Origin: Hymenobacter latericoloratus
Lineage (GTDB): Bacteria; Bacteroidota; Bacteroidia; Cytophagales; Hymenobacteraceae
NCBI RefSeq assembly: GCF_014199535.1
Contig: NZ_JACHNV010000001.1
Coordinates: 868,001-932,000, forward strand
DNA: 64,000 bases
Direction of reading: 5' to 3'
Position numbers and translations under genes: made by a program. The number at the start of each line of letters is the position of its first letter. Positions within the stretch are counted from its first letter, which is position 1. The notes below the pieces were generated by a model. It ran no database searches, had not been told where the DNA came from, and worked only from the letters and a program-made list of their open reading frames with translations. Below are positions 59,908-64,000 of this stretch, piece after piece.

Positions 59908-60891
59908 ATGCGCCTCGTTCGTCATCCGGTTTTGTGCAACTACTACGTCACCTACCGGTGCAATGCGCGGTGTTCGTTCTGCGACATCTGGGAGAAACCC
60001 TCGCCCTATATTCAGCTGGCGGACGTGGAGCGCAACCTGCGGGACCTGAAGCGTCTGGGCGTGTCGGTGGTGGACTTCACCGGGGGCGAGCCCCTGCTGC
60101 ACCGCCAGATTCATGAGTTTGTGGGATTGGCGCACGACATGGGCTTCATCACTACGCTCACTACCAACTGCCTGCTCTATCCCAAATACGCCGAGAAGCT
60201 GCGCGGCAAGGTCGATATGCTGCACTTCTCCCTCGATGCCTCCGAGAAGGAAGTGCACGACAAGGGGAGGGGGGTAGCCTGCTTTGATTTCGTGCTGGAA
60301 AGCATTCGGGTAGCCCGGGAGTTGGGCGAGCGTCCCGACGTGCTGTTCACCGTGTTCCGCGAAAACCTGGCCGACCTGGAAAAGGTGTACCAGCATATAA
60401 CCCAGCCCAATAAGCTGGTGCTGATCCTGAACCCCGCCTTCGAGTACAACGCCGTGAACACCGGCGAGCAGCTCACGCCTCAGGAGCTGAACTACCTTTC
60501 GGCTTTCGGCAAGCTGCCCGGCGTGTACCTCAACGAGGCCTTCATTCAGCTGCGGCGCGACGGTGGCAACCACGTAGCCGCGCCCGTGTGCCGGGCTGCC
60601 AGCACTACCCTGGTTATTTCGCCCAGCAATGAGCTGGTGCTGCCTTGCTACCACCTGGGCGAGCAGAAATTCCCGATTGACGGCCAGCTGTACGACCTCT
60701 ACAACTCGGAGCCGGTACAGCAGCTGGCCGCGCTGGAGGGCCGCCTACCCCAGTGCGAAGGCTGCACCATTAACTGCTACATGCAGCCCAGCTTCGCGGT
60801 AGAAACCAGTAAGTATTTCTGGCAGGCCCTGCCCAGCACCCTCAAGTACAACTGGGAAAAAGGCACCTGGAAACGCATGGTGAAGTGGTGA
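59908..60891 (+). CDS. Radical SAM protein
   Basis: A 327-residue enzyme. The CxxxCxxC motif (Cys18, Cys22, Cys25 in YRCNARCSFCDIW) binds the 4Fe-4S cluster that cleaves S-adenosylmethionine; VDFTGGEPLLHRQ holds the GGE SAM-binding motif. A C-terminal region with CRAASTTLVISPSNELVLPC and LPQCEGCTINCYMQP suggests a SPASM-like auxiliary cluster. The family resembles those that modify peptides or lipids, but the substrate is not known. Its stop lies in repeat element C, and a gamma carbonic anhydrase follows 85 nt on in the same direction. Confidence 0.87.
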   Translation: MRLVRHPVLCNYYVTYRCNARCSFCDIWEKPSPYIQLADVERNLRDLKRLGVSVVDFTGGEPLLHRQIHEFVGLAHDMGFITTLTTNCLLYPKYAEKLRGKVDMLHFSLDASEKEVHDKGRGVACFDFVLESIRVARELGERPDVLFTVFRENLADLEKVYQHITQPNKLVLILNPAFEYNAVNTGEQLTPQELNYLSAFGKLPGVYLNEAFIQLRRDGGNHVAAPVCRAASTTLVISPSNELVLPCYHLGEQKFPIDGQLYDLYNSEPVQQLAALEGRLPQCEGCTINCYMQPSFAVETSKYFWQALPSTLKYNWEKGTWKRMVKW

Positions 60892-60968
60892 GTTTGCTGT
60901 TCGGAAGGCGCCACCAGCGTAGTTTGCGCCACCAGAACGTCAAACTCACCATCTCACTATTTCACCAC
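60887..60968. repeat. Two-armed iterated repeat after radical SAM gene (element C)
   Basis: GGTGAGTTTG (60887-60896) is the short left arm; its complement 60941-60950 starts the right arm, which continues to about 60968 with CACCATCTCACTATTTCACC. The right arm nearly matches that of element B. The core has a direct repeat of GCGCCACCAG. The element contains the radical SAM stop codon (60889-60891). Confidence 0.8.
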
Positions 60969-60976
60969 CCCACCAT

Positions 60977-61492
60977 ATGCCTCTCATTCTTCCGGTTCAG
61001 GGCAAACATCCGCAGCTGGGCCCCGACTGCTTCGTGGCGGAAAATGCCACTATTGTTGGCGACGTGACCCTGGGAGCCAGCTGCACCGTATGGTTCAACG
61101 CCGTAATTCGGGGCGACGTGAACAGCATCCGCATCGGTGACAAAAGCAACGTGCAGGACGGAGCCGTGATACATTGCACGTATCAGAAGGCGGCTACTAC
61201 CATCGGCTCCCGCGTCAGTATCGGGCACAAGGCCATCGTGCACGGCTGCACCGTGCAGGACGACGTGCTGATTGGCATGGGCGCCATTGTGATGGACCAG
61301 GCCGTGGTAGGGGCAGGCTGCATTATTGCGGCCGGCGCCGTGGTACTGGAAAACACCCAGTGCGAACCGGGCTACCTCTACGCCGGCATCCCGGCCCGGA
61401 AAATCAAACCCGTAACCGAGGAGCAGCGCGCCAACATGCTCCGCACCGCCGACAACTATGTGATGTATGCCGGCTGGTTTAAGGCTGAATAA
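60977..61492 (+). CDS. Gamma-carbonic-anhydrase family protein
   Basis: A 171-residue left-handed beta-helix protein. The zinc ligands His66, His84 and His89 (VIHCTYQ, SIGHKAIVHG) and Arg45/Asp47 of IRGDVNS are present, as in Cam and YrdA/PaaY-like proteins. Hexapeptide repeats run through residues 10-150. The extended catalytic loop of archaeal Cam is missing, so many such proteins are weak or inactive CO2 hydratases. It may share a transcript with the radical SAM gene. A shared terminator follows. Confidence 0.93.
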   Translation: MPLILPVQGKHPQLGPDCFVAENATIVGDVTLGASCTVWFNAVIRGDVNSIRIGDKSNVQDGAVIHCTYQKAATTIGSRVSIGHKAIVHGCTVQDDVLIGMGAIVMDQAVVGAGCIIAAGAVVLENTQCEPGYLYAGIPARKIKPVTEEQRANMLRTADNYVMYAGWFKAE

Positions 61493-61510
61493 GGAGTAGG
61501 TTCTTTACAA

Positions 61511-61548
61511 AAGAAAAGGCCCGCAACTGATGCTGCGGGCCTTTTCTT
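61511..61548. terminator. Shared terminator, carbonic anhydrase and CNNM gene
   Basis: A 15-bp perfect stem AAGAAAAGGCCCGCA (61511-61525) with its complement 61534-61548, loop 8 nt, between convergent stops. Confidence 0.92.
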
Positions 61549-61574
61549 GATGTGTAATATGTGGTTGAGGTGGT

Positions 61575-62930
61575 TTACAGATCCAGCGCTTCCTCGGTAT
61601 CCTCGGTTTCTGTTTGGGTAGTAACCCGGAGCTGCACCAGCTCCACGGAGCGGCGGGAGCGTTGCAGCACCCGGAACTCGTAGTTGTCGAGCACGGCCAC
61701 GTCGCCGACCTCCGGAATGTTGCCGTAGAGCACGTTCAGCAGGCCGCCCACGGTTTCGTAGTCGTCGCCCTCGGGCAGGGGGTAGGGGAGGTACTCGTTG
61801 GCGTCGGGAATGGCGGTAGCAGTGTTTACGCGGTACTCGGTTTCCGAAACCTTCTCTACTACCGGCACCTCGTTGTCGTATTCGTCCTGGATTTCGCCTA
61901 CCAGCTCCTCCATGATGTCCTCGATGGTCACGATGCCCGACACGCCCCCAAACTCGTCGGAAACAATGGCCATGTGCATGTGCTTGCGCTGAAACTGGCG
62001 GAGCAGGCGGTTAATTTTCTTGGTTTCCGGCACGAAGTAGGCCGGCCGGATAATCTTGGCCAGCTCAATAGGCTCCTGGCGGCGGATAATCTGGAGCAGG
62101 TCCTTCACGTAGAGCACGCCCACAATGTTGTCGATGTTGCCCTCGTACACCGGAATGCGCGAATAGCCTTCGTTGTACACGGCTTCCAGCACCTCGTCCT
62201 GGGGCGTGCTTACATCAATGGCCGAGAGCTTGGTGCGCGGCACCATAATCTGCTTCACCATCCGGTCGTTGAACTCGAACACGTTTTCCAGCAGCTCGTG
62301 CTCCGACTCCTGAATTTCGCCGCTTTGCTTGCTCTGGTCCAGCAGCAGGCGCAGCTCCTCGGTGGTGTGCACCTCGTGCTCCGAAGCGGGCTGAATACCC
62401 ACCAGGCGCAGAATGGCGTTGCTGAGCATGTTCATCAGCCCGATGATGGGGGAGAGAATCTTGTAGAACACCTTCAGCGGGCCGGCCACGATCAGGCTGA
62501 CCGCTTCGGAGCGCTGAATAGCCAGGGATTTAGGCACCAGCTCGCCCAGCACAATGTGCATGATGGTAATCAGGGCAAAGGAAATCGGGACGGCAATGCG
62601 GTGGGCCAGGGCCTCGTTAACAACCACCCCGAAGTTTTCCAGCAGCGGCTTCAGGCCCGTGTAGGGCAGCACATCCAGCACAATTTCGGCCATTACTTCT
62701 TCGCCCACCCATCCCAGTGCCAGCGAGGCCAGCGTAATGCCCAGCTGCGTGGCCGAGAGGTAGGCATCGAGCTTGTGCACCAGGCCCAGTGTCAGCTTGG
62801 CCCAGCGGTTGCCTTCCTGCGCCCGCAGCTCCAGCTGCGAAACCCTGACTTTAACAAGTGCAAACTCAGCAGCCACAAAAAAGCCGTTGGCTACAACGAG
62901 CAGAATAGTAAATAAGATGTCTAAGCCCAT
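61575..62930 (-). CDS. CNNM/CBS-pair transporter-like protein (hemolysin C family)
   Basis: A 451-residue membrane protein from ATG 62930 (MGLDILFTILLVVANGFFVA). The DUF21/CNNM membrane domain (about 1-190, with AAEFALVKVRVSQLE and LGELVPKSLAIQRSE) precedes two CBS domains (VPRTKLSAIDVSTPQDEVLE, IVSDEFGGVSGIVTIEDIME) and a CorC/HlyC domain. Relatives export Mg2+ or Co2+ or affect their balance; in Bacteroidota the close relative GldE is linked to gliding, but this cannot be claimed for certain. A -7 box TACTTTTG lies at 62975-62982. Confidence 0.92.
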   Translation of the reverse strand: MGLDILFTILLVVANGFFVAAEFALVKVRVSQLELRAQEGNRWAKLTLGLVHKLDAYLSATQLGITLASLALGWVGEEVMAEIVLDVLPYTGLKPLLENFGVVVNEALAHRIAVPISFALITIMHIVLGELVPKSLAIQRSEAVSLIVAGPLKVFYKILSPIIGLMNMLSNAILRLVGIQPASEHEVHTTEELRLLLDQSKQSGEIQESEHELLENVFEFNDRMVKQIMVPRTKLSAIDVSTPQDEVLEAVYNEGYSRIPVYEGNIDNIVGVLYVKDLLQIIRRQEPIELAKIIRPAYFVPETKKINRLLRQFQRKHMHMAIVSDEFGGVSGIVTIEDIMEELVGEIQDEYDNEVPVVEKVSETEYRVNTATAIPDANEYLPYPLPEGDDYETVGGLLNVLYGNIPEVGDVAVLDNYEFRVLQRSRRSVELVQLRVTTQTETEDTEEALDL

Positions 62931-62974
62931 GGGTGCGGAAGCAAGACTCGACCGGCCTGCCTTCCTTTGTAAGG

Positions 62975-62982
62975 CAAAAGTA
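62975..62982 (-). promoter_or_regulatory. -7 box for CNNM gene
   Basis: TACTTTTG on the minus strand, exact TAnnTTTG match, 45 nt upstream of ATG 62930. Confidence 0.6.
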
Positions 62983-63158
62983 CGACATTCGGCGCAAGCG
63001 GTTCGGAATGAATGACGCACCGGCCCCGCAGAAGGTTTCTGCTCAGCCCGAAAGGAAACCGGCGGGTTGGTAAAACTCGTAGCCTAGCGTGGCTGTTGCG
63101 GTTTCTGCCGACCTTTGTTTTTTCATCGGCTTGTTCCTGTCGTTTCTTCCCTGAATTC

Positions 63159-64000
63159 ATGCCTCGCAGTAAATTTCTGTTGCTTCCGCTGGTGCTGCTG
63201 CTCCTGGCCTTCTGGCCGGCGGCGGCCCAAATCCTGACGCCCACTAAGCTCTCCAGCGCCGTTAGCAAGTCGGCGGCGAAGGTGGGCGAGGAAGTGGAGC
63301 TTATCGTCAATGCCCGCATCGACGATAAGTGGCACCTGTACGCCACCAACTTCGACCCCGACCTGGGCCCCACAGTATTTACCTTCACCTTCGCCAAAAG
63401 CCCCGCCTACGAGCTGGTGGGCAAGCCGCAATCCATCGGCACCAAAAAGAAATTCGACGAAGTTTTCAAGGGCGACGTCACCTATTTCGAGCGCACCGGC
63501 CTGATCAAGCAGCGCATCCGGGTGCTGCAGCCCGGCACGCTCACCATTAAGGCGGAAACCGAGTTCCAGACCTGCACCGACGTGGATGGCCGCTGCATTC
63601 CCGGCGAGGAAAGCCTGAGCTTCGGCCCCATTGAAGTAACCGGCAAGGCTGCCGCACCCGCGTCTGCCCCCTCCGGTTCCCCGGGGGCCAGCGTAACGCC
63701 GGTTGCTCCCACTACCCCTGCTACCGCAACAGCTGTTGCACCTGCTGATACAGCCACGTCCGCCACGGCTTCCGCTGCCCCCGCTGCTACCCCCGATACG
63801 GCCGCAAACCCTACCGCAGTTGCTCCGGCTACCACCGCAGCCTCGGCCGCTACCCCGGCAGTAGCTGCCACAGCGCCCACGGCCGCGGCCACTGATACGT
63901 CGGCTGGCGGACTGTGGAGCTTCGCCCTGGCAGCCTTCATGTTCGGGTTAAGCGCGTTGCTGACACCCTGCGTATTCCCTTTGATTCCGATGACGGTGTC
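63159..64000 (+). CDS. dsbD: Thiol:disulfide interchange protein DsbD, 3' end outside window
   Basis: An open frame from ATG 63159 runs off the right edge; 280 codons are visible. A signal peptide (MPRSKFLLLPLVLLLLAFWP) is followed by the periplasmic DsbD N-terminal domain with a Cys pair in FQTCTDVDGRCIPGEES. Next comes an unusually long linker of about 80 residues of Ala, Thr, Pro and Val (about 165-245), then the first membrane helix with LSALLTPCVFPLIPMTV, the CcdA-like redox Cys motif. DsbD moves electrons from cytoplasmic thioredoxin to periplasmic proteins. A near-promoter GACCTTTG lies at 63110-63117. Divergent from the CNNM gene. Confidence 0.92.
   Translation, partial: MPRSKFLLLPLVLLLLAFWPAAAQILTPTKLSSAVSKSAAKVGEEVELIVNARIDDKWHLYATNFDPDLGPTVFTFTFAKSPAYELVGKPQSIGTKKKFDEVFKGDVTYFERTGLIKQRIRVLQPGTLTIKAETEFQTCTDVDGRCIPGEESLSFGPIEVTGKAAAPASAPSGSPGASVTPVAPTTPATATAVAPADTATSATASAAPAATPDTAANPTAVAPATTAASAATPAVAATAPTAAATDTSAGGLWSFALAAFMFGLSALLTPCVFPLIPMTV

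Overview
The window is about 61% G+C (estimated by eye), with coding on both strands, short intergenic gaps and no sign of phage, plasmid or insertion-sequence genes. The gene set points to a high-G+C member of the Bacteroidota, most likely a Hymenobacter-like member of the Cytophagales. The evidence is: type IX secretion (T9SS) C-terminal sorting domains, GldH, a GWxTD protein, a DUF2723 membrane protein, a Bacteroidota-type ferredoxin reductase, and many -7 promoter boxes of the Bacteroidota form TAnnTTTG. There is no rRNA gene to confirm this. The only RNA gene seen is a tRNA-Arg(ACG).

Layout. 1-8.5 kb: a NodU-type carbamoyltransferase cut by the left edge, recQ, the sugar-precursor genes kdsD and manC, then rlmB and a GWxTD protein convergent with manC. 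8.5-13.4 kb: a large DUF2723 membrane protein, a small T9SS-sorted protein and birA. 13.4-20.4 kb: rsfS, ftsH, a LUD-domain protein, lpxH, a secreted beta-propeller protein and a zinc alcohol dehydrogenase. 20.5-31.6 kb: a T9SS-sorted S8-type protease, an M57-type metalloprotease lipoprotein, a RicT-like PSP1 protein with gldH, a cold-shock protein divergent from a very hydrophilic disordered protein, and three envelope proteins. 31.7-42.2 kb: a DinB-family protein, two tandem beta-barrel proteins, a 2.1-kilo-residue alpha-2-macroglobulin, a secreted protein with a histone-like basic tail, and another barrel-like protein. 42.3-50 kb: ferredoxin and its NADP reductase, an MFS transporter, tRNA-Arg, a VTT-domain protein, a cystathionine synthase/lyase and an SGNH hydrolase. 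50-64 kb: a TonB-dependent receptor, T9SS and OmpA-family envelope proteins, accD, two glycine-zipper OmpA paralogues, an endonuclease III homologue, a radical SAM enzyme, a gamma carbonic anhydrase, a CNNM/CBS protein, and DsbD cut by the right edge.

The genes are mainly core housekeeping and cell-envelope functions: LPS and nucleotide-sugar precursors, outer-membrane proteins, secretion and gliding, redox partners and membrane quality control. Two genes running off the edges (1-1315 minus and 63159-64000 plus) were found by direct translation.

The most unusual signal is not a gene. Five two-armed repeat elements, built from iterated 7-9-mers facing each other around a core, sit at gene boundaries or inside genes. 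One supplies the C-terminus and stop of rlmB, one an in-frame linker in the alpha-2-macroglobulin, and one probably the start and signal peptide of the beta-propeller protein. In addition, the heptamer GGGGTAG/CTACCCC occurs about once per kilobase, several times more than base composition predicts.
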